From an uncultured Clostridia bacterium (GTDB lineage: Bacteria; Bacillota; Clostridia; Oscillospirales; Oscillospiraceae): a stretch of 64,000 nucleotides of DNA. Positions 46,164 through 55,093 of this stretch are shown here, in pieces. How positions within the stretch are numbered: position 1 is the stretch's first letter; every line of letters starts with the position of its first letter. The stretch spans positions 1-64,000 of the forward strand of contig CANSSG010000011.1 of assembly GCA_947649615.1 (NCBI GenBank). The letters are read 5' to 3'. Below the pieces are notes generated by a model. That model was not told the DNA's origin. It did no database searches and was given only the letters and a program-made list of their open reading frames with translations. The translations under genes were made by a program, and so were the position numbers.

Positions 46164-47315
46164 TTACTCCTCTGTATGTATGCCGCCGCCTACCGCTACG
46201 GGCAGTCCGTTGACCTCTACGTCGTTCCCCGCCGGGATGAGCAGATATTTGATCCCGTCGATGATCCGGGTTTCTACCAGATAGCTGCTGGCGGGATCTA
46301 TGGAGAGCGTTGCTTCCCCGGCTTTTACTTGGAAACGCTTGCTGTCAATCAGGTTTTCCGGATTCAGCGCCGTATTTTCGCCGAAATGCTCCGTACATGT
46401 CTGCCGGAATGCCTCCACCTGTTCCGCGCCTACGCCTTGGTGGCGCAGGATTTCCTCTACCTCGCCAACCGTAACGGAGGGCGGTTCCGGGTCCTTGCTC
46501 TCTTTCTGGGCTTCGATTTTTTCCCGAAGCTGTTCGTGGATGGCCTGCACGACTTCCAGGCGGCACTCCTCCGCCAGTGCGCCGGTCAGGGCGGATTCAA
46601 AAGCTTCCCGCTGTTCCTCCGCAGACATGGGCGGCTCTGTGCGGAAAACCGCGTTAATGAAGTCCTGGTGCAGGTCCCCGGCGGATTTGGTGTAGAACAG
46701 CACGTTGTAAATATTCGCCGCGCGGCCGTCAAAGGCGGGGAACAGGAAGCCTAATTCCGGTGCGGCTACGATTTGCCCGGGGACGCAGCTATGGAATTCG
46801 TTTTCGCCCGGAAAATAGCCCAACTCCATTTTCCCGTCCTTCACCGGGCAGACGCCGCAGAGAATGTACCGGTATACGCTGTCGGAATCTTCCAGGTCTT
46901 GGCCGTCGCGGCTCCGGCTGGGGACGTCGTAGGTGTCGTAAGCCAGCAGGATCACGTAGTTCCCGCCGCCCATGTCCAAGGAATCTATAACCTTCCGGTA
47001 AAATTCTTCCCGGATTTCTCCGCTTTTCAGCTCCGATTCCCGCAGGGCGGAGAGAAGGCGGTACTCATCGCTGTCCATGACCTGCTCAGTGGAGAACACT
47101 ACGTCTACCAGGTTTTTCCCCAGCGTCCCGGACAGGGTCTTCTTCAGCAGGCTTAGATATTTTTCCGCTTCCTCCTGGCTCATGCGGCCCAGGGATTCGT
47201 CCAGGTAGGAGACAATCTCTTTGTTTCCGTTTACATAGCAGCCGTAGACGCATTTGACTGCGCATTTTTCCGGACGCAGGCGGCGGCGCAGCTCGCCCAG
47301 CTCTTTTTGATTCAT
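46164..47315 (-). CDS. DUF4317 family protein
   Basis: 383 residues from the ATG at 47315, after AAGGATG; a start seven codons earlier lacks a ribosome site. Family features: MNQKELGELRRRLRPEKCAV, a CVYGCYVNGNKEIVSYLDES segment and a central YVILLAYDTYDVP. This domain is common in gut Clostridia and its function is unknown. It has no signal peptide or helices, so cytoplasmic. Transcribed alone, with its own terminator. Confidence 0.9.
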   Translation of the reverse strand: MNQKELGELRRRLRPEKCAVKCVYGCYVNGNKEIVSYLDESLGRMSQEEAEKYLSLLKKTLSGTLGKNLVDVVFSTEQVMDSDEYRLLSALRESELKSGEIREEFYRKVIDSLDMGGGNYVILLAYDTYDVPSRSRDGQDLEDSDSVYRYILCGVCPVKDGKMELGYFPGENEFHSCVPGQIVAAPELGFLFPAFDGRAANIYNVLFYTKSAGDLHQDFINAVFRTEPPMSAEEQREAFESALTGALAEECRLEVVQAIHEQLREKIEAQKESKDPEPPSVTVGEVEEILRHQGVGAEQVEAFRQTCTEHFGENTALNPENLIDSKRFQVKAGEATLSIDPASSYLVETRIIDGIKYLLIPAGNDVEVNGLPVAVGGGIHTEE

Positions 47316-47449
47316 AGGTACATCCTTGCCTTTCATTTTGATTCGTTCCGCTTGGAGCCATTGGCTTTTCCCCTATTGTAGCGGATATTCCCAGGAATTG
47401 CAATCCCTACTTCATATTGAGACCGCACCCGGCCCGGTCCCCTTCTCAC

Positions 47450-47510
47450 AAAAGATGCGAAGCATCTTTTATGACGCGTAAACCCACCGCCCAAATGGGG
47501 CGGTGGGTTT
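47450..47510 (-). terminator. Paired hairpins downstream of the small-protein genes
   Basis: AAACCCACCGCCC with GGGCGGTGGGTTT (47480-47510), and AAAAGATGC-GAA-GCATCTTTT (47450-47470), whose T run reads correctly on the minus strand. Together they end the transcript of the genes at 47514-49063. Confidence 0.6.
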
Positions 47511-47513
47511 GCG

Positions 47514-47705
47514 TTACTCCGCCGGGTCCTCCGGCAGGGGCCGGGTGTGGTAGACCTTCAGTTCCGGGCCGGCGGTCCCGGAAATAATGGGACGGGCCTT
47601 TTCCTTGCCGTGCTTCGCCTTCCCCTGGATTTCGGGGACGGGCGGATCGGTATTGCGGGGTTGGGTGTGGGTCCACTCCGGACGGGACATGCCTTGCTTT
47701 GCCAT
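47514..47705 (-). CDS. Small Pro/Lys-rich conserved-looking protein
   Basis: 63 residues: MAKQGMSRPEWTHTQPRN, VPEIQGKAKHGKEKARPI, ending RPLPEDPAE. The ATG has a good GGAGGA site and sits 13 bases after the preceding small gene, so it is very probably translated. Polar, basic, likely disordered. I have the impression that similar short proteins occur in gut Clostridia, but no function is known to me. Confidence 0.65.
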   Translation of the reverse strand: MAKQGMSRPEWTHTQPRNTDPPVPEIQGKAKHGKEKARPIISGTAGPELKVYHTRPLPEDPAE

Positions 47706-47718
47706 GGGGGTTCCTCCA

Positions 47719-47883
47719 TCATGTGAGACTGCGGACGATGGCTTCCATTTCCTCCCGGGACGCCGCTTGCCGGGCCTGGGATACCACCTCCTGGCGGGTG
47801 TCGTCTGCCAGCCCGGCGAAACGGCGCAGCGCCGTGCCGTTTTCCGCCAGCGCCATCATAAAGCCAATAGGAAGTTCTTCCAA
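47719..47883 (-). CDS. Short helical protein, conserved in Clostridia by resemblance
   Basis: 54 residues from a TTG at 47883, five bases after GAGGTG: LPIGFMMALAENGTALRRF, then AGLADDTRQEVVSQARQAAS, ending EEMEAIVRSL. This pattern (LPxGFxMALAxN ... F..L ... EEM...V.SL) recalls small uncharacterised clostridial proteins of the same length. An alternative GTG start at 47892 would overlap the ribosome site. It begins 71 bases after the aldo/keto reductase stop. Confidence 0.6.
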   Translation of the reverse strand: MEELPIGFMMALAENGTALRRFAGLADDTRQEVVSQARQAASREEMEAIVRSLT

Positions 47884-47953
47884 AGAAATCACCTCGCCGG
47901 TAGCTTGCCCCCTGGCAGGGGAAAATATGCAGGGCGCATGGGGCAATCCCGCC

Positions 47954-49063
47954 CTATTTCTTCTCAAATTCTTCCGCTGCGGTTTTCAGCAGTTCGCGGA
48001 TGGGGAGGTGCTGGGGGCATATCTGCTCGCATTGGCCGCACTCTACGCAGGCGGACGCTTTGCCGTTATGTACGGTGTGGACGGTATCATAGTAAAAACC
48101 GGCGTTCCAGTCGTGGAATACCCGCTTGGTATTCAAGCAGGCAAACAGGTCCGGGATGGAGATATTCTGCGGACAGCCCTCCACGCAGTAGCGGCAGGCT
48201 GTGCAGGGGATCATGTGCATGCTGTGGAATACGCCGCAGACACGGGCTACCGCCGCCATTTCCGTCTCGCTTAAGGGCTGGAAGTCTTTCATGAAGCCGG
48301 CGTTGTCCTCTACCTGCGCCAGGCTGCTCATGCCGGACAGCACCATCATGACCCCTTCATGCCCTGCCGCAAAGCGGAGCGCATAGCTGGCCGCAGTACC
48401 GCCGCGGAGGGCGTCCAGGTGGGCCTGGGCTTCCTCCGGCAGCTTTGCCAGATGCCCGCCTTTGCATGGCTCCATGACAATCACCGGCTTGCCGTGCTTC
48501 CGGCAGACCTCGTAGCACTTGCGGCTTTCTATGGCCAGATCCTCCCAGTCCAGATAGTTCAGCTGAAGCTGTACCGCTTCCACCTGGGGGTATTCGGTGA
48601 GAATTTGGTTCAAAACCGAAGCCTTGTCGTGGAAGGAAATGCCCAAATGACGGATTTTCCCTTCCATTTTCAGTTCCAGAGCCGTCTCATAAGCGCGGCA
48701 GCGTTTATAGTGGCCGAAGTTTTCTGCGCTTTGGGCATGCATTAAATAGAAGTCAAAATAGTCTACGCCGCAGTTTTCCAACTGCTTGGCAAACAGAGGG
48801 CGGATGTCGTCTTCTTCCTTGAAATAGTTCCCGCTTAGCTTGTCGGTCAGTACATACCGGTCCCGGGGATAGCGGCTGGTTAGGCATGCCCGCAGGGCGG
48901 TCTCGCTCCTGCCGTCCACGTAGCCATGGGCAGTGTCAAAGTAGTTGAATCCCGCGTCCATAAACGCGTCCACCATCTTTGTTAGAGTGGGAAAATCAAT
49001 CTGCTCCCCTTCCATGGGCAGGCGCATGAAGCCAAAACCAAAGTTTTTCTGTATGCGGTCCAT
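47954..49063 (-). CDS. Aldo/keto reductase with C-terminal 4Fe-4S domain
   Basis: 369 residues. The TIM-barrel part begins FGFGFMRLPMEGEQ, has catalytic D and Y in AGFNYFDTAHGY, the lysine in VLTDKLSG and histidine in FYLMHAQSAENFG. The C-terminal part adds two ferredoxin-type clusters, CTACRYCVEGCPQN and CVECGQCEQICPQHLP, as in the YakC/MocA-like Fe-S aldo/keto reductases of anaerobes. The substrate is unknown. The gene stands between the kinase-like gene and two tiny genes. Confidence 0.92.
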   Translation of the reverse strand: MDRIQKNFGFGFMRLPMEGEQIDFPTLTKMVDAFMDAGFNYFDTAHGYVDGRSETALRACLTSRYPRDRYVLTDKLSGNYFKEEDDIRPLFAKQLENCGVDYFDFYLMHAQSAENFGHYKRCRAYETALELKMEGKIRHLGISFHDKASVLNQILTEYPQVEAVQLQLNYLDWEDLAIESRKCYEVCRKHGKPVIVMEPCKGGHLAKLPEEAQAHLDALRGGTAASYALRFAAGHEGVMMVLSGMSSLAQVEDNAGFMKDFQPLSETEMAAVARVCGVFHSMHMIPCTACRYCVEGCPQNISIPDLFACLNTKRVFHDWNAGFYYDTVHTVHNGKASACVECGQCEQICPQHLPIRELLKTAAEEFEKK

Positions 49064-49145
49064 TGTGCGCTCCTTCCGGTGTTTTTTCGTTTGTTTTTGA
49101 AGCCGCCTGATGCGCGAGCCGGGCTAATAGGCGGCGCAAGAAGGC

Positions 49146-49751
49146 TCATTTCTCAAACAGCCTGGTTATGGCGGCGGTCATTTCCTTGATGTTGGTCTGG
49201 GTGGTGTTGATGCACAGGTCATAGTGGATGCGGCCGCCCCACTTCTGGCCGGTGTAGTACTCATAGTAGCTGGCACGGCTGCGGTTGATGGATTGAATGC
49301 GCCGCTCCAGCTCCTTATCCGTCAAGTCCTCTTTTTCGTAGTTCTTCTCCCGGCACCGGCTGACCTTGCTGGCCATGTCCGCGTAAACAAAAATCCGGAA
49401 GGGCTGCGCATCATGGAGAATGTAGTCAGCACAGCGGCCTACGATGACGCAGTCGGACTTGGCGGCGATTTCCCGGAGGATGCTGCACTGTTCCCGGAAA
49501 ATGGTCTGGCTCTGGTCCAGGCTGGGGTCCGACATCATGCGGAAGCTCCGGCCAATGTGGATGGGATAGGAGGAAACCGGCCGGTGGCCCATGACTTGCT
49601 GGACGTATTTGACGGATAGTTCCGTGCGCTTGGCGATTTCCTTGACGATTTCCTGGTCGTAGTAGGCGCAGCCCAGATTCTCCGACAGCCGCCGTCCAAA
49701 CTCGCGGCCGCCGCTGCCAAATTCGCGGCTGATGGTGATGATTCTGTTCAT
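49146..49751 (-). CDS. Cytidylate kinase-like family protein
   Basis: 201 residues from the ATG at 49751, after AAGGAGG. The N-terminus TISREFGSGGREFGRRLSE is a variant P-loop, followed by YYDQEIVKEIAKRTELS and CVIVGRCADYILHD. These Cmk-like proteins are frequent in Firmicutes and may phosphorylate nucleotides or act as regulators; true Cmk is usually fused or placed near rpsA. Downstream of glgP but with a hairpin between, so co-transcription is uncertain. Confidence 0.87.
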   Translation of the reverse strand: MNRIITISREFGSGGREFGRRLSENLGCAYYDQEIVKEIAKRTELSVKYVQQVMGHRPVSSYPIHIGRSFRMMSDPSLDQSQTIFREQCSILREIAAKSDCVIVGRCADYILHDAQPFRIFVYADMASKVSRCREKNYEKEDLTDKELERRIQSINRSRASYYEYYTGQKWGGRIHYDLCINTTQTNIKEMTAAITRLFEK

Positions 49752-49825
49752 AGGTTGCCTCCTTGTCTTCATTGTGGCATGCTTCTCTCAGTTTTGTTGC
49801 GGTACAGGCTTTCCCGATATGTGGA

Positions 49826-49849
49826 GGGGAGCCGGAACGCCGGCTCCCC
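49826..49849 (-). terminator. Hairpin after glgP
   Basis: GGGGAGCCGG pairs exactly with CCGGCTCCCC around a four-base loop, just past the glgP stop on the minus strand. There is no clear T run, so termination may be partial. Confidence 0.45.
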
Positions 49850-49856
49850 TATTGGC

Positions 49857-52292
49857 TTACTTCTTATAAGGCACATGCCAGATCCGCTCCGCGTAATCCG
49901 CAATGGAGCGGTCGGCGGCGAAAATGCCGGAACGGGCGATGTTGTGCAGGCTGATCTGGTTCCACTTGGCCTGGTCGGCGTAGGTCTCCGCCATCTTGCG
50001 CTCGGCGGCGCAGTAGGAGGCGAAATCCGCCAGCAGCATATACTCGTCCGCAGGCGAACCGTTGACGCCCAGCAGCAGCCGCTGTACCAGGTCGTCGTAG
50101 CGTACGCCGTCCCGGAAGCCGTTGTTGATATGGTCCAGGACGCGGTGGAGGTTGGGGTCGCGGGCATAGAGGTTGAAGGGATTGTAGCCGATATCCCGCA
50201 TCTCTTTCACTTCCTCGGTTTTCAGGCCGAACAGGAACATGTTCTCATCGCCAAGCACTTCATGCATCTCCACGTTGGCGCCGTCCAGGGTGCCTACGGT
50301 CAGCGCGCCGTTCATCATGAACTTCATGTTGCCGGTGCCGCTGGCTTCCTTGCCGGCGGTGGAAATCTGCTGGCTCACTTCGCTGGCGGGCATCAGAACC
50401 TCCGCCAGGGAGACCCGGTAATTCTCCATGAAGAATACCTGCAATTTGTCCTTGCAGATGGGATCGTGGTTGATCTGGTCGGCAAGGGAGTTGATCAGGC
50501 GGATGATCCGCTTCGCCACCGCATAGCCGGGCGCGGCCTTGGCGCCGAAAATGAAGGTGTGGGGGTGCATCTCCATGTTGGGATTGTCTTGGAGCTGGTG
50601 GTAAATGTGAATAATGTGCATCACATTCAAAAGCTGGCGCTTGTACTCATGGAGACGCTTGACCTGTACATCGAAAATAGCGTCGGGGTTGAGGACAAAG
50701 CCCTGGGCCTTCTTGGCAAACTTGGCAAAGGCTTCCTTGTTGGCGCGTTTGATCTGGCCCAGGCGGAGCAGAACCTCCTTGTCCTCAGCAAATTGATCCA
50801 GCTTTGGCAGCTCTGTGCCGGGATGGAGCAAATAGTTGTTGGACTTGGTCAGGTCGCGGATCAATTGATCCAGGCCGGGGTTGATCTCTGCCAGCCAGCG
50901 GCGGTGGTCGATGCCGTTGGTGACGTTTTTGAACTTATCCGGCTCCATCTTGCAGGCATCATGGAACACATCCCGGCGCAGAATCTCGCTGTGGAGGGCA
51001 GACACGCCGTTGACCGCCGTGCCGCCGGCGATGCACAGGTTGGCCATGCGGATTTCGCCGTCCCAGATGACGGCCATGTTCTTGATCTTGTTTTCATCGC
51101 CGCAGTAGAAGGCGGTAATCTTCTCCTGCCAGCGGCGGCCAATTTCACAGATAATCTGCCAAATCCGGGGCAGAAGGCTCTCCATCAATGCCTGGGGCCA
51201 GCGCTCCAAAGCTTCGGCCAGCACCGTATGGTTGGTGTAGGCAACAGAGTTGCTGGTGATGTTCCAGGCGGTGTCCCAGTTCAGGCCCGCGTCGTCCATG
51301 AGAATCCGCATCAGCTCAGGGATTACCAGGGTGGGGTGGGTGTCGTTGATCTGGATGATGTTCTTTTCGTGGAAGTTGGTCAGGGTGCCGTAAGCCTGGA
51401 TGTGCTTGCGGACGATGGACTGGATGGTGGCGGAAACGAAGAAGTACTGCTGGCGCAGGCGCAGGCTCTTGCCCTCGTAGTGGTTGTCCTCGGGGTAGAG
51501 GACCTTGGCGATGGCTTCCGCCATAGCCTTCTCCTCGCCGGCGCGGAGGTACTCGCCGCGGTTGAACTTGCCCATATCAATGGGGGTGGGGCTTTTCGCG
51601 TCCCACAGGCGCAGGGCGTTAGTGTGCTTGGTGCCGTAACCGGCGATGAACATGTCGCAAGGTACCGCTAAAACGCGGGTGTAGTCCTCGTTGACCACAT
51701 GGAGACGGTCTCCGTCCCAGAACTGGCGCAGCTTGCCGCCGAAGTGAACCTCCTCCACCTCGTCGGGACGGGGGATGATCCAGGCGTCGCCCTGCTCCTT
51801 CCAGTTGTCGGGCAGCTCAAGCTGCTGGCCGTCTACGATCTTCTGCCGGAAAATGCCCAACTCATAGCAGATGGAATAGCCGTAAGCCGGAATCTCTAAG
51901 GTGGTCAGACTGTCCAGGTAGCAGGCCGCCAGACGGCCCAGGCCGCCGTTGCCCAGCCCCGCGTCCGGTTCCATGTCGAAAATGTGGGCGGGCTTGAACC
52001 CAAGTTCTTCAATGGCCTGCCGCATCGGCTCCACAACCCCCAGGTTGTAGGCGTTCTTCATCAGGCTGCGGCCCATGAGGAACTCCAGGGACATGTAGTG
52101 AACCTGCCGGAGCTGCTGCTTACGGACCTTGGAACGGGTCTCCACGGCGTGAGCGCTCATGCGGTCACGCAGGACCATGGCGCAGGCTTTCATCATATTG
52201 GCTTCGGTGGCCTCTTCCTCGGTGCAGCCGAAGTTCAGGCGCAGCTTATCGACAATCGCCTGCTTCATGGAATCCTTGGTCATTTTTTCCAT
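49857..52292 (-). CDS. glgP: Glycogen/starch phosphorylase
   Basis: 811 residues, normal length. It releases glucose 1-phosphate from glycogen with phosphate and pyridoxal phosphate. The PLP lysine lies in KEASGTGNMKFMMNG, followed by TLDGANVEM, and the N-terminal YMSLEFLMGRSL and GNGGLGRLAACYLDS are diagnostic. Together with glgA just upstream it gives both synthesis and breakdown in one locus. A strong hairpin between glgA and glgP suggests lower expression of this gene. Confidence 0.97.
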   Translation of the reverse strand: MEKMTKDSMKQAIVDKLRLNFGCTEEEATEANMMKACAMVLRDRMSAHAVETRSKVRKQQLRQVHYMSLEFLMGRSLMKNAYNLGVVEPMRQAIEELGFKPAHIFDMEPDAGLGNGGLGRLAACYLDSLTTLEIPAYGYSICYELGIFRQKIVDGQQLELPDNWKEQGDAWIIPRPDEVEEVHFGGKLRQFWDGDRLHVVNEDYTRVLAVPCDMFIAGYGTKHTNALRLWDAKSPTPIDMGKFNRGEYLRAGEEKAMAEAIAKVLYPEDNHYEGKSLRLRQQYFFVSATIQSIVRKHIQAYGTLTNFHEKNIIQINDTHPTLVIPELMRILMDDAGLNWDTAWNITSNSVAYTNHTVLAEALERWPQALMESLLPRIWQIICEIGRRWQEKITAFYCGDENKIKNMAVIWDGEIRMANLCIAGGTAVNGVSALHSEILRRDVFHDACKMEPDKFKNVTNGIDHRRWLAEINPGLDQLIRDLTKSNNYLLHPGTELPKLDQFAEDKEVLLRLGQIKRANKEAFAKFAKKAQGFVLNPDAIFDVQVKRLHEYKRQLLNVMHIIHIYHQLQDNPNMEMHPHTFIFGAKAAPGYAVAKRIIRLINSLADQINHDPICKDKLQVFFMENYRVSLAEVLMPASEVSQQISTAGKEASGTGNMKFMMNGALTVGTLDGANVEMHEVLGDENMFLFGLKTEEVKEMRDIGYNPFNLYARDPNLHRVLDHINNGFRDGVRYDDLVQRLLLGVNGSPADEYMLLADFASYCAAERKMAETYADQAKWNQISLHNIARSGIFAADRSIADYAERIWHVPYKK

Positions 52293-52331
52293 ATTGGGTG
52301 TATCCTCGTTTCTATTAAATTGGTTGGAAAA

Positions 52332-52362
52332 AGCGGGGCCGCTCGGAAAGGGCGGCCCCGCT
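52332..52362 (-). terminator. Intrinsic terminator or attenuator between glgA and glgP
   Basis: AGCGGGGCCGC (52332-52342) pairs exactly with GCGGCCCCGCT (52352-52362), and on the minus strand the stem is followed by TTTTTCC. It lies between the two genes with only about 40 bases left before glgP, so it must allow read-through or be regulated. Confidence 0.75.
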
Positions 52363-52382
52363 CGGGCGAAATCGCGGCCTCG

Positions 52383-53816
52383 TTATGAACGGATTTTCTG
52401 GTAAATCTCAGTATAGGCTTCCGCGCTGCGGCTCCAGCTAAAGTCCTCGGTCATGCCGGCCTTGCGCAGGTTGGCGAACTCTACGGGTTTGTCGTAGTAC
52501 AACTCCACCGCCTGGCGGATCACATACAGCATATCGCCGCTGTTGTAGTCGGCAAAGGTGAAGCCGTTGCCCGCGCCGCACCACGCCTCGTAGGGATGGA
52601 CGGTGTCCTTCAATCCGCCGGTCTCCCGGACGATGGGTACGGTGCCGTAGCGCATGGCGATCATCTGGGCTAAGCCGCATGGCTCGCTCTTGGAGGGCAT
52701 CAGCAGCAAGTCCGCCCCGGCGTAGATGGCGTTGGCCAACTCCTCGTTATAGCCCCGGAACAGGCCCATGCGGCCCTCATACTGCCCGCGCTTCTGCTCA
52801 AAGAACTGCTCGTAATTCCAGTCCCCGCTGCCCAATACTACGAACTGGCAGTGGAGGTCCATAATCTGGTCAAATACTTTCTGAATTAAATCCAGGCCCT
52901 TGTGGCTGACCAGGCGGCTGACGATGCCAATCACCGGCACGTCCGGGTTCTCCGCCAAGCCCATCTGCTTTTGCAGGTAGGCCTTGTTCTTCGCCTTTCC
53001 GGCCATGCTTTTTGCTGAGAATTTGTGCTGGATGCCATCGCCCTTGGACGGGTCGTAGCGGTCCATGTCAATGCCGTTGAGTACGCCGTAGACCTTTCCG
53101 GCGTTGCGCTGAATGACGCTCTCCATGCCGTGGGCGAAGAAGGAGTAGCGAAGTTCCTGGGCGTAGGTGGGGCTTACGGCGGTGATGGCGTCGCAGGTCA
53201 TCAGCGCACCCTTGAGCAGGTTTACATCCCCATCCATAGCGATGGTGCCGTCAGTAAACCAGCCGGGAGCCAGGCCGAACAGGTCTTCCAGGGTTTCCTT
53301 GCCGTAGCGGCCCTGATACTCGATATTGTGGACGGTAAATACCGTCTTGATGCCTCGGATTTCCGGCCAGCGGACACACTCGTCCTTCAGATAGATGGGG
53401 ACCAGGGCGGTCTGCCAGTCGTTGCAGTGGATGACCTCGGGCATAAAGGCAAGCGCGGGCAGCAGGGAAATAATGGCCCGGGAGAAGAATCCGAACCGCT
53501 CGCCATCGTCATAGTGTCCGTAAAGCGTGTCGCGCTTGAAATAGTATTCGTTGTCTACGAAGTACCAAATCACGCCGTCCTTTTCCATCCGGAACAGGCC
53601 GCAGTACACCCGCCGCCAGCCCAGGGGTACCTCAATGTGGCAGATGAACTCCATCTGCTCTTTCCATTTGCTGGCGACGCGCTGGTAGAGGGGGAGAATG
53701 ACCTCTACCTCGTTGCCCGCTTGGGCGAGCGCCTGGGGAAGGCTTCCGGCCACATCGGCCAGACCGCCGGTTTTGCAGAAAGGAACGGCTTCAGAAGTGG
53801 CAAACAAAATCTTCAT
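52383..53816 (-). CDS. glgA: Glycogen synthase (ADP-glucose type)
   Basis: 477 residues, AGGAGG before the ATG. GT5 motifs: the N-terminal KTGGLADVAGSLPQAL that binds ADP-glucose, HCNDWQTALVPIYL, VFTVHNIEYQGRYG and the C-terminal PSKSEPCGLAQMIAMRYG. It extends alpha-1,4 glucan chains. It has its own promoter about 85 bases upstream and is separated from glgD by a foreign-looking pair of genes. Confidence 0.97.
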   Translation of the reverse strand: MKILFATSEAVPFCKTGGLADVAGSLPQALAQAGNEVEVILPLYQRVASKWKEQMEFICHIEVPLGWRRVYCGLFRMEKDGVIWYFVDNEYYFKRDTLYGHYDDGERFGFFSRAIISLLPALAFMPEVIHCNDWQTALVPIYLKDECVRWPEIRGIKTVFTVHNIEYQGRYGKETLEDLFGLAPGWFTDGTIAMDGDVNLLKGALMTCDAITAVSPTYAQELRYSFFAHGMESVIQRNAGKVYGVLNGIDMDRYDPSKGDGIQHKFSAKSMAGKAKNKAYLQKQMGLAENPDVPVIGIVSRLVSHKGLDLIQKVFDQIMDLHCQFVVLGSGDWNYEQFFEQKRGQYEGRMGLFRGYNEELANAIYAGADLLLMPSKSEPCGLAQMIAMRYGTVPIVRETGGLKDTVHPYEAWCGAGNGFTFADYNSGDMLYVIRQAVELYYDKPVEFANLRKAGMTEDFSWSRSAEAYTEIYQKIRS

Positions 53817-53905
53817 AGGGAAAAACCTCCTTTAGAGCTGGGGAAGCGTCGAACTTTGGCATCATGACCGGCGTATGCAGCATATATGCCCCGCTTCCCA
53901 TGGGC

Positions 53906-53934
53906 AGTATACTCCGTTTGGGCGGAAATGTAAA
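53906..53934 (-). promoter_or_regulatory. Promoter of glgA-glgP
   Basis: On the minus strand, TTTACA (53934-53929) and TATACT (53911-53906), 17-base spacing, about 90 bases before the glgA ATG. The gene-free stretch 53817-54137 otherwise holds the inverted repeat at 53983-54019 and a GCGCCGC-CTT-GCGGCGC hairpin near 53951-53967. Confidence 0.75.
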
Positions 53935-53982
53935 GATTTCCAGCCGTTTTGCGCCGCCTTGCGGCGCAGAATCGTGACAATG

Positions 53983-54019
53983 AATAAAGGAGGGGGAAGG
54001 CCGTCCCCCCTCCTTTATT
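53983..54019 (-). terminator. Inverted repeat, probable terminator of the low-GC pair
   Basis: AATAAAGGAGGGGGA is nearly complementary to TCCCCCCTCCTTTATT (one mismatch) around a short loop. It lies between the low-GC genes and the glgA promoter, so it probably separates the two transcripts. Confidence 0.55.
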
Positions 54020-54137
54020 CAATCATATGATTTTCTGATTAGAACCCCGCCACCGTCACCAGGCGGTAATTCAGGAATAGTTTCAAGATCAAAGAGCGCT
54101 AATTGGCAAGGAATTTTTTGCAGATAAGGAAAATCTT

Positions 54138-54818
54138 TTAATAAGTTATGGTGCAGAAACCAACCGTCTGCAGAGCGTCTCCTGATCCAACTTTTTCATT
54201 TCCCGTCCAAATAGAAGACTGATACACATCAAAAGAGTACACCTCATAAAGCGGGAATGCCTCAACAGTAATCGTTTCGCCTGGCTCCAAGTCCACATGG
54301 GTATTATCTGACATAGACCATGATTCGGTTACATCAAATCCTACCGCTGCGGAAATAGTAGTAACATCAACATCAACCCCAGATTCTACATCAAGGGAAT
54401 AGCTGTTAGAAACTGTCCCTGTCAATGTAATATCTTTTGTAACGGGTTTTTCAAGACGGTTGGTTGCTTGATTTCGACAAATCACCCTAGTGCCACAGGC
54501 TTCGTCGCGGTAAAAGACATTTTTAATTGTGATAGTTGCCTGTGGGGATGGATACGCCTCTTTATCCTGATTAAATGCTACATATTTTGCAGATTTAATA
54601 TCAGAAATATTGATCCCCCACGCAGAAGATAATTCATCTAAGTTGACGATGTCGTAAGTTATGCTTCCGTCTTCGTTTGCTACAGCATTCTCATAATCTA
54701 GTTCCATGGCAACCATGATAAGCTGCGGTTCCTCCTTAGGCAATTCACCTGCAAAGGACTGACTGGTCATAGAGAAAATCATCATAACACTAAATAGAAC
54801 AGAAAGTAATTTATTCAT
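54138..54818 (-). CDS. Secreted protein of unknown function, low GC
   Basis: 226 residues with a clear signal peptide (MNKLLSVLFSVMMIFSMTSQ, cleavage after SFA-G). The mature part is predicted to be mostly beta: KSAKYVAFNQDKEAY, TGTVSNSYSLDVESG, VGFDVTESWSMSDNTHVDL, YSFDVYQSSIWTG. Strand-rich, with two cysteines near residues 113 and 119. It reminds me of small secreted beta proteins but I cannot name the family. Codon and base composition are clearly more A/T-rich than the neighbouring glycogen genes. Confidence 0.7.
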   Translation of the reverse strand: MNKLLSVLFSVMMIFSMTSQSFAGELPKEEPQLIMVAMELDYENAVANEDGSITYDIVNLDELSSAWGINISDIKSAKYVAFNQDKEAYPSPQATITIKNVFYRDEACGTRVICRNQATNRLEKPVTKDITLTGTVSNSYSLDVESGVDVDVTTISAAVGFDVTESWSMSDNTHVDLEPGETITVEAFPLYEVYSFDVYQSSIWTGNEKVGSGDALQTVGFCTITY

Positions 54819-55093
54819 TGCGTGTCTCCTTTGGTGTTTTTTGTTTCAGAAATAAATACCCAACATGCTATGAGAAAGCAACAAGAGAATATTATGCAAC
54901 ATCCTACAATTAAAAATCTAAAATCTAACGTATAGTCGTAGGCTGAATAATGTCTATCTACTGAAAACTGTGTTGCCATTCTTCCCAAAACAGGAAAAAT
55001 CGTTTCTAGCACAATACATACATAGATAGCCACTAACGCAATGCATCCAAGAACAGAACAAACGATAAATAAAGTTTTCTTTATTAAAATCAC
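54815..55093 (-). CDS. Small two-helix membrane protein, low GC
   Basis: Up to 92 residues; hydrophobic segments at about 7-30 and 60-80, then a polar tail ISETKNTKGDTQ. The open frame begins with GTG at 55093, but GGAGGTG overlaps that codon; an ATA codon at 55084 sits at proper spacing and would give the typical MKKTLFIVC start, so the true start is uncertain. Overlaps the secreted-protein gene by four bases, forming a coupled pair. Unknown function. Confidence 0.6.
   Translation of the reverse strand: MILIKKTLFIVCSVLGCIALVAIYVCIVLETIFPVLGRMATQFSVDRHYSAYDYTLDFRFLIVGCCIIFSCCFLIACWVFISETKNTKGDTQ

Noticed and set aside
49755-51671. 638-codon plus-strand open frame opposite glgP
   Set aside because: GlgP motifs on the minus strand are unambiguous; the plus frame shows no domain.
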